A DNA stretch of 15,566 nt, from positions 1 to 15,566 of the forward strand of contig JBOFIR010000252.1 of the NCBI GenBank assembly GCA_051650265.1, written 5' to 3'. The notes below the pieces were generated by a model. It did no database searches. It had not been told where the DNA came from and saw only the letters and a list, made by a program, of their open reading frames with translations. Shown here piece by piece: positions 6,716 to 13,603 of this stretch. The position numbers and the translations under genes were made by a program. Source of the DNA: JBOFEH01 sp051650265 (GTDB lineage: Bacteria > Bacillota > Clostridia > Lachnospirales > Cellulosilyticaceae). Within the stretch, counting starts at the first letter, position 1. Every line of letters begins with the position of its first letter.

Positions 6716-8320
6716 CTATAGGAGGCATAAAGCATCAGTGACAAATTGATCAACGGTGATTTTCCATTCTTCTACCATATGAAGCTTAGTTGCACGTGCA
6801 GTTTTCGCAAAATTGATAATGTGTGTATTTTGTACGTCTACAGTACCATATTTGAGAACAATTCCTGCATAGTGGATTGGTAGATGAGCAGTCTGAACGC
6901 GTAGGAGTAGGTCTTTGTGATTGGCCACAGCAGCTTCGGCTTGTGTAAAGAGTGTCTCATAGTTGTTCCAGAGCGATTCTGTCAGATAGGTATTTCTGGC
7001 ATCTTCTGGGCCGCCAAAAATATCTAGACGTGGATGACTTGTTTCTGCCACATCATGTATTTGCTTGATGTATTCAAGAATATAAGGTGCTGCATCGCCA
7101 TAGTAACCTTTGCAGAAATCTTCCATATGGTAGTTGATATTACAGTAGGGATCCCAAGCGAGTTTTGCGAGGAGGTAGCCTCTTAGTTCTGAAAATTCCC
7201 CACCAATCTCACGATTACATTGGCTAAAGAGGAGCTTTACATTATTCTTCACAAAGAATTGCATATTAGGTGCAAGTGTGCGAAGGTTTGGGAATGGGCT
7301 TACAAGGTTGCGGAATTGAATGTTATAATCCCAAAGAGAAACGTTATCAGAGATACTTGCCCAAAATTCAAGTTCTTCCTTGCTTTCACGGCACTGAGGA
7401 TCGGTCGCGATTGGGAGTCCTCGTGCAGCTTCGATATTGCATGTCATGATATGTACATTGCTGGCTGGACGCGTATGTTTTGGTGGTTTGCGTGTGTACC
7501 AGTAAGAAAGAGTAGAGATGACCTTATCAGGGAAGAGACTTGCCACTTCATTGACAAAATTAAGGACGCTTCCCATTTGACTTTCGTCATGGTCATCGAT
7601 GGCCTTACATGCATCACAAGTACAGAAGTTATTATCGTCGTTTTGACTCACAGACCAGAAGCGGCACTCAGGCTTTTCATCCATGAAGTGTCTGAGATTT
7701 TCAATCATAATTCGGCGCACTTCAGGGTTGCTTAGGCAAGGTTCACCCTGGGGATGGCGTTCGCCATTGAGTAGTGCGAAGTATTCAGGGTGTGACTCAA
7801 AGTAAGTCTTGCTTGGCAAGAGATCACCAAATGAATGACACCAAAAGCCCCAACCTTCATGAGTTTTGCTCGTTGCAGCTTTATGTTTTTCTGCAAAGCT
7901 GGTTGTTTCAAATCCTTTGTAATAAATTTCACGGTAATCAATAGATGGTACAAAGTGATAAGGTGCAACATCAATTGTTAAGGTATCACTTGTAGGTACG
8001 TATTCAGCATCTTCTGTAAAATAACGGCAGCCAATCACACGTTCGAGTAGGTCATAGACTGCATAGACAAAGGATTTTTCTTCAGCAGCTTTGATAATGA
8101 GTTTGTTGCCTACTACTTCATAGCCAAAGCCATCTGTGCCATAGTCACTACTTTCAGTAAACTGAATTGAGGAAAGTGGTGTGAGGGCAGAAGTTACTTT
8201 GAAAGAAGCAGAAGTAATGCGAGCGAGGTAATCTTTTAAAATTGATGCAGCACGTGAACTGGTTGTGGTTTTTGTAATGCTACAAAGTGGTGTGCAGTCC
8301 ACTGAAATATAAAATTCCAT
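6716..8320 (-). CDS. DUF4838 domain protein, glycoside-hydrolase-like, cytosolic
   Basis: The 534-residue protein has an N-terminal domain (residues about 1-120) of the kind that precedes the barrel in alpha-glucuronidases and hexosaminidases (AASILKDYLARIT, GNKLIIKAAEEKSFVYAVYDLL and GCRYFTEDAEYVPT). A barrel-like region typical of DUF4838 follows. The signature SVSQNDDNNFCTCDACKAID (about 223-242) contains three closely spaced cysteines (233, 235, 238), and further on come CNIEAARG and GGEFSELRGYLLAKLAWDP. Members of this family are predicted carbohydrate-active enzymes and many are secreted. This one has no signal peptide and starts directly in the domain (MEFYISVDC). AGGGGG about 8 nt before the ATG is the ribosome binding site. 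It is monocistronic, with a terminator right after the stop. Substrate is unknown. Its neighbour at 2668-5022 also has carbohydrate-type domains. Confidence 0.82.
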   Translation of the reverse strand: MEFYISVDCTPLCSITKTTTSSRAASILKDYLARITSASFKVTSALTPLSSIQFTESSDYGTDGFGYEVVGNKLIIKAAEEKSFVYAVYDLLERVIGCRYFTEDAEYVPTSDTLTIDVAPYHFVPSIDYREIYYKGFETTSFAEKHKAATSKTHEGWGFWCHSFGDLLPSKTYFESHPEYFALLNGERHPQGEPCLSNPEVRRIMIENLRHFMDEKPECRFWSVSQNDDNNFCTCDACKAIDDHDESQMGSVLNFVNEVASLFPDKVISTLSYWYTRKPPKHTRPASNVHIMTCNIEAARGLPIATDPQCRESKEELEFWASISDNVSLWDYNIQFRNLVSPFPNLRTLAPNMQFFVKNNVKLLFSQCNREIGGEFSELRGYLLAKLAWDPYCNINYHMEDFCKGYYGDAAPYILEYIKQIHDVAETSHPRLDIFGGPEDARNTYLTESLWNNYETLFTQAEAAVANHKDLLLRVQTAHLPIHYAGIVLKYGTVDVQNTHIINFAKTARATKLHMVEEWKITVDQFVTDALCLL

Positions 8321-8429
8321 AAAATATCCCCCTAATAGTTTGAATATATAATAAAATTATTTCTGTTCATTATTTTAACATATTTATCCCTCAAAATAAA
8401 TTAGAGTTTAAGTAATTGCACAGAAAATA

Positions 8430-8438
8430 TGCTAAAAT
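8430..8438 (+). promoter_or_regulatory. Extended -10 promoter for the GNAT/patatin/radical SAM operon
   Basis: TGCTAAAAT (8430-8438) is an extended -10 element (TG, one base, TAAAAT) without a good -35. It places the start near 8445, about 34 nt before the chosen ATG of the GNAT gene. It lies in the 158-bp divergent region between the DUF4838 gene and this operon. Confidence 0.5.
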
Positions 8439-8478
8439 AAAGTGTTACTTCAATAGATTACAACAAGAGAGGTGTAGA

Positions 8479-8922
8479 ATGAATAAAGAAGTTTGTATTA
8501 GACGTATTGAAAAAAAAGATTTGAAAGATTTGTCGGCGCTTTATGCGGTACTTACAGGTGAAGTGAGCGACCTTGAGTATATGGAAAAAACCTTTGCACT
8601 GATTGCAGAAAATCCTGCATATGTACTATTAGGTGCAGAAGTCGATAATAAAATTGTAGGGACACTCATGGGTGTTACCTGTCATGATATGATTTCTCAG
8701 TGTAAAGCCTTTATGACAATTGAAAATGTCGCAGTGGCAGAGGGGTATAGAGGTTATGGAATTGGTAAAAATCTCTTTAAGTGCATAGAAGAGGTGGCAA
8801 AGGAAAGATCATGCCATTATATTTATCTTGTATCAGGACCAACAAGACATACGGCACACCGTATGTATGAACGTCTTGGCTATACAGAAGAAGGTGCTTT
8901 AGGATTTAGAAAATATATGTAG
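8479..8922 (+). CDS. GNAT-family N-acetyltransferase
   Basis: The start chosen is ATG 8479 (147 residues: MNKEVCIRRIEKKDLKDL), with AGAGAGGTG at 8466-8473 as ribosome binding site. An in-frame TTG at 8416 would overlap the promoter. The GNAT fold is clear: beta1-alpha1 at the N-terminus (IRRIEKKDLKDLSALYAVL), a strand pair around YVLLGAEVDNKIVGTLMGV, motif A with the acetyl-CoA pyrophosphate loop R91-G-Y-G-I-G96, and motif B (YLVSGPTRHTAHRMYERLGY), ending in GFRKYM. The GxxRHTAHRMYERLGY ending is common in small cytosolic acetyltransferases acting on amines or small molecules; the substrate cannot be named. It is the first gene of a three-gene run, and the patatin gene follows 11 bp after the stop. 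Confidence 0.92.
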   Translation: MNKEVCIRRIEKKDLKDLSALYAVLTGEVSDLEYMEKTFALIAENPAYVLLGAEVDNKIVGTLMGVTCHDMISQCKAFMTIENVAVAEGYRGYGIGKNLFKCIEEVAKERSCHYIYLVSGPTRHTAHRMYERLGYTEEGALGFRKYM

Positions 8923-8933
8923 GAGATGATGGG

Positions 8934-9779
8934 ATGCAAGGGTTAGTGCTAGAAGGCGGCGGTATGAGAGGGAGTTATACGGCAGGTGTATTAGATCTAT
9001 TACTTGAGAAGCAAGTGGTATTTCCTTATTGTGTAGGTGTGTCAGCGGGCGCATGTCAGGGGGCATCTTATGTGTCCATGCAGTATGAGAGAAATCTCAG
9101 AATTAATACAACTTATGCCAAGGATAAGCGGTATATAAGTATAGGCAATTTGTTAAAAACAGGTTCACTATTTGGGATGGAGATGCTTTTTGATAAGATC
9201 CCTAATGACCTAGAGCCTTTTGATTATGAAACGTTTGCACAGTCAAAAACAGTTTTCAAAGTAGGTACCACAGATTGCAATACGGGACAGGCAGTTTATC
9301 ATACAATCAATGATTTTAGAAAAGAGGGTTACGATACACTCAAAGCATCTAGTTCACTACCACTTTTAGCACCTATTGTACATTATGAGGGGATGGCGTT
9401 ACTTGATGGCGGGATTGCAGATCCTATTCCGATAGGCCAGTCCATAGCAGATGGCAATAAGAAGCATGTGATTGTACTGACGCGTCATGATGGGTATGAG
9501 AAAAAGAAGACATCTATCTTGCCTTTGGTGAAACAGCGCTACAAAGCGTATCCAGCATTGGCAGAGGCTATGGGTAAGAGACACACACGCTATAATGAGA
9601 CCCTTGTGACGATTCGCCAGTTAGAGGCAAAAGGGGAGTGTTTTGTCATTCGGCCATTGCAGCCGCTGGAAGTAGGACGTTTTGAAAATAATCCCCAAAA
9701 GCTTAGAGGACTTTATGAGCAAGGGTATAGGGAGGCAGCGGCGCGTTATGAAGCGTTGAAGCAGTATTTAGAAGCATAG
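8934..9779 (+). CDS. Patatin-like phospholipase / acyl hydrolase (YjjU-like)
   Basis: The 281-residue protein starts at once with the patatin oxyanion-hole loop LEGGGMRGSYTAGVLD. The nucleophile elbow is G-V-S37-A-G, and the catalytic aspartate D158 is in the D-G-G motif (LLDGGIADPIP). Both members of the Ser-Asp dyad are therefore present. Length and the C-terminal HxRYNETL and CFVIRPLQPLEVGRFENN segment fit the bacterial YjjU-type subgroup of cytosolic patatins. These enzymes hydrolyse acyl ester bonds of lipids; the physiological substrate of this subgroup is poorly known. There is no signal peptide. It lies 11 bp after the GNAT gene and 22 bp before the radical SAM gene, so the three are very probably cotranscribed. 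Confidence 0.92.
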   Translation: MQGLVLEGGGMRGSYTAGVLDLLLEKQVVFPYCVGVSAGACQGASYVSMQYERNLRINTTYAKDKRYISIGNLLKTGSLFGMEMLFDKIPNDLEPFDYETFAQSKTVFKVGTTDCNTGQAVYHTINDFRKEGYDTLKASSSLPLLAPIVHYEGMALLDGGIADPIPIGQSIADGNKKHVIVLTRHDGYEKKKTSILPLVKQRYKAYPALAEAMGKRHTRYNETLVTIRQLEAKGECFVIRPLQPLEVGRFENNPQKLRGLYEQGYREAAARYEALKQYLEA

Positions 9780-9801
9780 ACATTAAAGGAGATATGACAA
9801 C

Positions 9802-10674
9802 ATGAAGCGATTTAAGAAAGTCTATATTGAGATTAGCAATCGCTGCAATCTCAGTTGTAGTTTTTGCCCAAAGTTGGCAAGAACACCTGGCCGTATGACT
9901 TATGAGCAATTTGAAAAGGTGCTAGGCGAGGTTAAACCCTATACAGACTATATTTACTTGCATCTGATGGGGGAACCTACAGCGCATCCTGAGTTGGAAG
10001 CGTTTCTTGAACTTGCGAAGGCATCCCAGCTTCGTGTAAATTTGACAACTAATGGCACCTTGCTGCATCGTGTCAAAGACCTGTTACTTCAAGAGGGACG
10101 TGTAAGACAAATTAATATTTCATTGCATAGCTTTGAGGCGAATGAAAATGGTATCACACTGGAAGGCTATATCCGAGAGATTATAGCTTTTGCAAAAGAG
10201 GCAAGTGCAAAAGGTGTGATTTGTAGCTTACGTCTGTGGAACAAAGATCAGGCGGAGCTAAGGGGCGACAATGCACTTAATGGCTATATTCTTAAAACAT
10301 TAGAAGAAGGTTTTGATGTGGCGACTTCATTAGAAGAGGCGCTGGCACAAAAACCGAGTTTTAAATTAATGAATCGCGTCTATCTGAATATGGCAGAACG
10401 GTTTGAATGGCCAGATTTGTCACGTGATGTGATTAGCACGGAGGCATTCTGCTATGGGCTCCGTGATCAGATGGGAATACTTGTAGATGGCACAGTTGTG
10501 CCATGCTGCCTGGATAGTGAGGGGAGCATTGAGTTAGGTAATGTTTTCGATACACCCCTCCAACAGATTTTGGAGAGCCCACGTGCACAGGCACTTTATG
10601 AAGGGTTTTCAAACCGTCAGGCGGTAGAAGCTTTGTGCCAAAGGTGTGGCTATGTCACACGTTATAAAAAATAG
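9802..10674 (+). CDS. Radical SAM/SPASM domain protein
   Basis: The 290-residue protein has the radical SAM motif C-x3-C-x2-C near the N-terminus (Cys15, Cys19, Cys22 in SNRCNLSCSFCPK) that binds the [4Fe-4S] cluster reducing S-adenosylmethionine. A GEP motif follows in LHLMGEPTAHPEL, then LTTNGTLL and INISLHSF. The C-terminal part is a SPASM-like domain with Cys217, Cys235, Cys236, Cys279 and Cys282 (FCYGLRDQMG, VVPCCLDSEGSIELGNVFD, CQRCGY), expected to hold one or two auxiliary clusters. SPASM enzymes include peptide-modifying maturases and sulfatase-maturing enzymes. No small precursor peptide gene is evident next to it, so its substrate is open. AAAGGAGA precedes the ATG. It is the last gene of the GNAT-patatin-radical SAM run, and a promoter for the next operon overlaps the bases just after its stop. 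Confidence 0.9.
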   Translation: MKRFKKVYIEISNRCNLSCSFCPKLARTPGRMTYEQFEKVLGEVKPYTDYIYLHLMGEPTAHPELEAFLELAKASQLRVNLTTNGTLLHRVKDLLLQEGRVRQINISLHSFEANENGITLEGYIREIIAFAKEASAKGVICSLRLWNKDQAELRGDNALNGYILKTLEEGFDVATSLEEALAQKPSFKLMNRVYLNMAERFEWPDLSRDVISTEAFCYGLRDQMGILVDGTVVPCCLDSEGSIELGNVFDTPLQQILESPRAQALYEGFSNRQAVEALCQRCGYVTRYKK

Positions 10675-10703
10675 TTGAATACACACATCAATAGGTATAT
10701 GAT
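10675..10703 (+). promoter_or_regulatory. Promoter upstream of the hydrogenase maturation leader
   Basis: TTGAAT (10675-10680), a 17-bp spacer and TATGAT (10698-10703) begin directly after the stop codon of the radical SAM gene. The predicted start is near 10710, which would make the transcript begin at the foot of the hairpin described next. Confidence 0.65.
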
Positions 10704-10709
10704 AAGAAT

Positions 10710-10857
10710 ATATCGATTTTTATAGTATATTCTGTAAATATCGTCAAATTCAATCCATCCCTTTTGCGAGGAGATTTCTAAGCAACAGGCAAAGGAACAA
10801 ACACAGACCTATTAGGCGCCTATAACATCAAAAGTTATTGGTGTTTTGGATGAGTAT
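10710..10857 (+). promoter_or_regulatory. Structured 5' leader of the TM1266-hydEGF operon (candidate attenuator or riboswitch, class unknown)
   Basis: No gene is visible here. The predicted RNA starts with a hairpin, CGATTTTTATAG (10714-10725) with CTGTAAATATCG (10732-10743), 12 bp with one mismatch. CATCC (10756-10760) can pair with GGATG (10848-10852) to close a domain of about 97 nt. Inside it are a 10-bp palindrome TAGGCGCCTA (10813-10822) and a hairpin of AACATCAA (10824-10831) with TTGGTGTT (10838-10845). The domain ends just before the strong terminator at 10858-10889. I compared it by eye with the riboswitch consensus motifs I know (SAM, TPP, FMN, cobalamin, c-di-GMP, ZTP, fluoride, THF, T-box) and found no match. 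Ligand and mechanism are inference. Confidence 0.5.
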
Positions 10858-10889
10858 GCCCCTCTGCATGATTGCGGGGGGCTTTTTTT
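10858..10889 (+). terminator. Strong intrinsic terminator in the hyd operon leader
   Basis: GCCCCTC (10858-10864) pairs with GGGGGGC (10876-10882), with GCA/TGC continuing the stem past a one-base bulge, and seven T residues follow at 10883-10889. It lies about 47 bp before the first codon of the TM1266-like gene with no obvious promoter between, so it is likely conditional. TATGC (10855-10859) and GCATG (10866-10870) can form a small alternative hairpin that excludes the terminator stem. It may also end transcripts from the upstream radical SAM gene. Confidence 0.85.
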
Positions 10890-10935
10890 GTTTGGGAAAA
10901 ACCAAGAGGAGAGGGCGAAGAAGGAGGGGAAATTA

Positions 10936-11181
10936 TTGGAGACAAGAGTCGGTGTTGTGGGGATTGTAATAGAGTCATTAGAAGCAGCACCTCTAGTGAA
11001 TCATATTTTGCACGAGCATGCCGAGGTTATTGTAGGGCGAATGGGTGTTCCGTATAAAGAAAAAGGGCTTTCTATTATATCACTCATTGTTGATGGCAAT
11101 ATGGATCAGCTCAGCAGTATGACAGGCAAGCTTGGCCGTATTGCTGGTGTAACTGTCAAATCTGCGATTACGAAAAAGTAG
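10936..11181 (+). CDS. TM1266-family iron-only hydrogenase system regulator
   Basis: The start is TTG 10936, preceded by AAGGAGGGG (10921-10929) at proper spacing. This gives 81 residues beginning METRVGVVGIVIES, as homologues do. An upstream extension to 10846 would run through the terminator and is unlikely. The sequence VNHILHEHAEVIVGRMGVPYK, then GLSIISLIVDGNMDQLSSMTGKLGRIAGVTVKSA, matches the small ACT-like proteins of the TM1266 type, which are encoded with [FeFe]-hydrogenase maturation genes. Their annotation as regulators rests on genome context and fold; the ligand and target are not established. It lacks a separate DNA-binding domain, so if it regulates, it may act through a partner or RNA. 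The gene is the first of the operon, and hydE starts 7 bp after its stop. Confidence 0.85.
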   Translation: METRVGVVGIVIESLEAAPLVNHILHEHAEVIVGRMGVPYKEKGLSIISLIVDGNMDQLSSMTGKLGRIAGVTVKSAITKK

Positions 11182-11188
11182 GTGAAGG

Positions 11189-12163
11189 ATGCTTAAGGGA
11201 TCTTTAGAGGCTTTTGAGCCGCTACGAAAAGAAGCACTTGAAAAAACAGAAGCCTGTTTTGGAAAACAAGTGTTTGTCAGGGGGCTTATTGAGTTTTCAA
11301 ATTATTGCACATGTAGTTGCTTATATTGTGGTTTACGCATAGAAAACCAAATGTTAACACGCTTTAGGTTGACGCCTGAGGAAATTTTACACATTACCCA
11401 AGAAGGGTATGATCTGGGATACCGTTCTTTTGTATGGCAGTCAGGGGAGGATCCTTATTATACACAGTCACTTCTTGTGGCACTCATCAAAGAAGCCAAA
11501 AAAATGGGTGATTTTGCACTTACCCTCAGTATAGGGGAGCGCTCCTATGAAGAGTATGAGGCATTTAAGGAAGCTGGCACAGATCGTTTTTTGCTCAAAC
11601 AGGAATGTAGCAATACAGCATTGTACAACAATTTACACCCACATAGTTGTTTTGAAGCACGCCTGAGGTGTCTAAAGGATCTCAAAAAACTAGGCTATCA
11701 ACTAGGCAGTGGCTTTATGATTGGGCTACCAGGGCAGACGATAGATATGATAGAAGATGATATTGCATTGCTAGAAACACTGGGTGTACATATGGCAGGA
11801 ATCGGACCATTTATACCACATGGATCCACACCGCTGGGGAATGAAGAGGTGGGAAGCACTACGCTGACATTGATGGCTGTGGCAATGGTAAGGCGCCGTA
11901 TGCCCGAATGTATGTTGCCAGTAACCACTTCTCTAGGGGTCTTAGACCCTGAAATGAAAAATCATTGTTTACGCTATGGGGCTAATGTGGTCATGCAAAA
12001 GCTAGAACCGGGACACCTTAGAAAACTCTATACACTTTACCCTAAAGAAATCATAGAGGGAAAAACTCTGAGACAAGAAAAAGAAGAGTTGATTGCCTGG
12101 CTGAAGACACAAGGAAAAGAAGCTGTATTTGGCAGAGGGGATCATACACAGTTTAGAAAGTAG
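11189..12163 (+). CDS. hydE: [FeFe]-hydrogenase H-cluster maturase HydE (radical SAM)
   Basis: The 324-residue protein has the radical SAM motif Cys40-x3-Cys44-x2-Cys47 in FSNYCTCSCLYCGLR, with an additional cysteine (42) inside it. The preceding VRGLIEFSN and following GLR, then EILHITQEGYDLGYRSFVWQSGEDPYY are typical of HydE. The C-terminal half has the barrel motifs LLKQECSNTALYNNLHP, GSGFMIGLPGQTIDMIEDDI, GIGPFIPHGSTPLGN and VTTSLGVLDPEMKNHCLRYGANVVMQ. HydE acts with HydG and HydF to build the 2Fe subcluster, contributing to formation of the bridging dithiomethylamine ligand. The protein is slightly shorter at the N-terminus than typical members (about 350). It begins 7 bp after the TM1266-like gene, with GTGAAGG as a weak ribosome binding site, and hydG follows 9 bp after its stop. 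Confidence 0.95.
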   Translation: MLKGSLEAFEPLRKEALEKTEACFGKQVFVRGLIEFSNYCTCSCLYCGLRIENQMLTRFRLTPEEILHITQEGYDLGYRSFVWQSGEDPYYTQSLLVALIKEAKKMGDFALTLSIGERSYEEYEAFKEAGTDRFLLKQECSNTALYNNLHPHSCFEARLRCLKDLKKLGYQLGSGFMIGLPGQTIDMIEDDIALLETLGVHMAGIGPFIPHGSTPLGNEEVGSTTLTLMAVAMVRRRMPECMLPVTTSLGVLDPEMKNHCLRYGANVVMQKLEPGHLRKLYTLYPKEIIEGKTLRQEKEELIAWLKTQGKEAVFGRGDHTQFRK

Positions 12164-12172
12164 GGGATGTAG

Positions 12173-13588
12173 ATGATAGAAAAAGAGATGAATTGGTACG
12201 AATGTGCAGATCAATGGTTTGATGAAACCTATATAGAGACAGCGTTAAGTGGTGCAAAGATGCATGCGCAAGATACGGCGTATGTCAGTGCAATTCTTGA
12301 TAAGGCAAAAGAAGCAAAAGGGCTTACTCACCAAGAAGCAGCAGTGCTCCTTCAAGTTACTGATCCGGTGCTAGAAGAAGCTATTTATACATTAGCAAAA
12401 GCCATCAAGAAACAGATCTATGGCAACCGCATTGTATTATTTGCACCGCTTTATGTAAGTGATTACTGTGTGAACAACTGTGAGTATTGTGGTTATAAGC
12501 ACAGTAACTCAGAGATGAAAAGACGTAAGCTGACCATGGAAGAACTCAAAGAAGAAGTTATAGCACTAGAGCAGCTTGGGCATAAGCGTCTAGCCTTGGA
12601 GTTAGGGGAAGATCCTGTTCAGGCCCCTATAGAATATGTATTAGAATGCTTAAACAATATCTATCAAATTCGGTTTGATAATGGCCAAATTAGAAGAGTG
12701 AATGTCAATATTGCAGCAACGACTGTAGAAAATTATAAGAAACTCAAAGCAGCTGATATCGGAACCTATATTTTGTTCCAGGAGACCTATCACAAGCCAA
12801 CCTATGAGCAGGTCCATCACAGTGGTCCTAAGCATAATTATAGCTATCATACCTCAGCTTTTCACCGAGCAATGCAAGGTGGGATTGATGATGTAGGGGC
12901 AGGGGTACTCTTTGGTCTCTATGATTATCGCTTCGAGACTGTTGCAATGCTGATGCATGCAGAACGCTTAGAAAAGGATATGGGTGTTGGTCCACATACC
13001 ATGTCGGTACCAAGATTAAGGCCTGCATCTCAAGTGGATATTGACAAATATCCCTACATCGTACCAGATGAGGCATTCAAGCGCATTGTAGCGGTGCTGA
13101 GATTGGCGGTGCCTTATACAGGGATTATACTTTCAACAAGAGAGGATGAGACGATGCGCAGAGCGTTGCTTGAGTTAGGGGTTTCGCAGATGAGCGCAGG
13201 ATCTTGCACAGGTGTAGGTGGCTATAGGTTAGAAGATAGCGTACCACAATTTGAGGTAGGTGACCACAGATCACCACTTGAGGTCAATAAAAGTTTGATG
13301 AGAGAAGGCTATATCCCAAGCTATTGTACGGCATGTTATAGACAAGGGCGTACAGGAGAACGGTTTATGAGGCTTGCCAAAAGTGGTCAGATCGGTAACG
13401 TTTGTACACCTAATGCACTACTTACACTGAAAGAGTATATTGCAGACTATGGGGATGAAGAGGCCAAGCGTCTGAGTGAAAATGTGATTGGGCAAACCTT
13501 AGAGGCTATGGCGAGTGAACAAGTTAAGGAACTTACAACACACTATCTCAGTCAAATAGAAGTGGGAGAAAGAGACTTTAGAATTTAG
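12173..13588 (+). CDS. hydG: [FeFe]-hydrogenase H-cluster maturase HydG (tyrosine lyase)
   Basis: The 471-residue length is typical. The N-terminal radical SAM motif is Cys99-x3-Cys103-x2-Cys106 in DYCVNNCEYCGYKHSN. The C-terminal HydG-specific site is Cys385-x2-Cys388-x22-Cys411 in YCTACYRQGRTGERFM and GNVCTPNALLTLKEY, which binds the auxiliary cluster and a dangling iron. HydG cleaves tyrosine to p-cresol and produces the CO and CN ligands as an Fe(CO)2(CN) synthon for the H-cluster. Other family motifs present include ALELGEDPVQAPIEYVLECL, LFQETYHKPTYEQVHHSGPK, GVGPHTMSVPRLRPAS and SAGSCTGVGGY. All six cluster cysteines are intact, so the enzyme should be active. AGGGG sits 6 nt before the ATG. 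The gene lies between hydE and hydF with gaps of 9 and 15 bp. Confidence 0.97.
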   Translation: MIEKEMNWYECADQWFDETYIETALSGAKMHAQDTAYVSAILDKAKEAKGLTHQEAAVLLQVTDPVLEEAIYTLAKAIKKQIYGNRIVLFAPLYVSDYCVNNCEYCGYKHSNSEMKRRKLTMEELKEEVIALEQLGHKRLALELGEDPVQAPIEYVLECLNNIYQIRFDNGQIRRVNVNIAATTVENYKKLKAADIGTYILFQETYHKPTYEQVHHSGPKHNYSYHTSAFHRAMQGGIDDVGAGVLFGLYDYRFETVAMLMHAERLEKDMGVGPHTMSVPRLRPASQVDIDKYPYIVPDEAFKRIVAVLRLAVPYTGIILSTREDETMRRALLELGVSQMSAGSCTGVGGYRLEDSVPQFEVGDHRSPLEVNKSLMREGYIPSYCTACYRQGRTGERFMRLAKSGQIGNVCTPNALLTLKEYIADYGDEEAKRLSENVIGQTLEAMASEQVKELTTHYLSQIEVGERDFRI

Positions 13589-13603
13589 GAAGAGGGGAAA
13601 GCA

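Noticed and set aside
7220..7735. 171-codon open frame opposite the DUF4838 gene
   Set aside because: It is antisense to a well-supported coding sequence, its product resembles nothing I recognise, and it is explained by the codon composition of the opposite strand.
8416..8478. In-frame TTG start extending the GNAT protein by 21 residues
   Set aside because: It overlaps the extended -10 promoter and lacks a ribosome binding site. ATG 8479 has AGAGAGGTG at correct distance.
10846..10935. In-frame upstream extension of the TM1266-like gene
   Set aside because: It would run through the terminator stem and its T-run. The TTG at 10936 has a strong ribosome binding site and gives the family's usual N-terminus.
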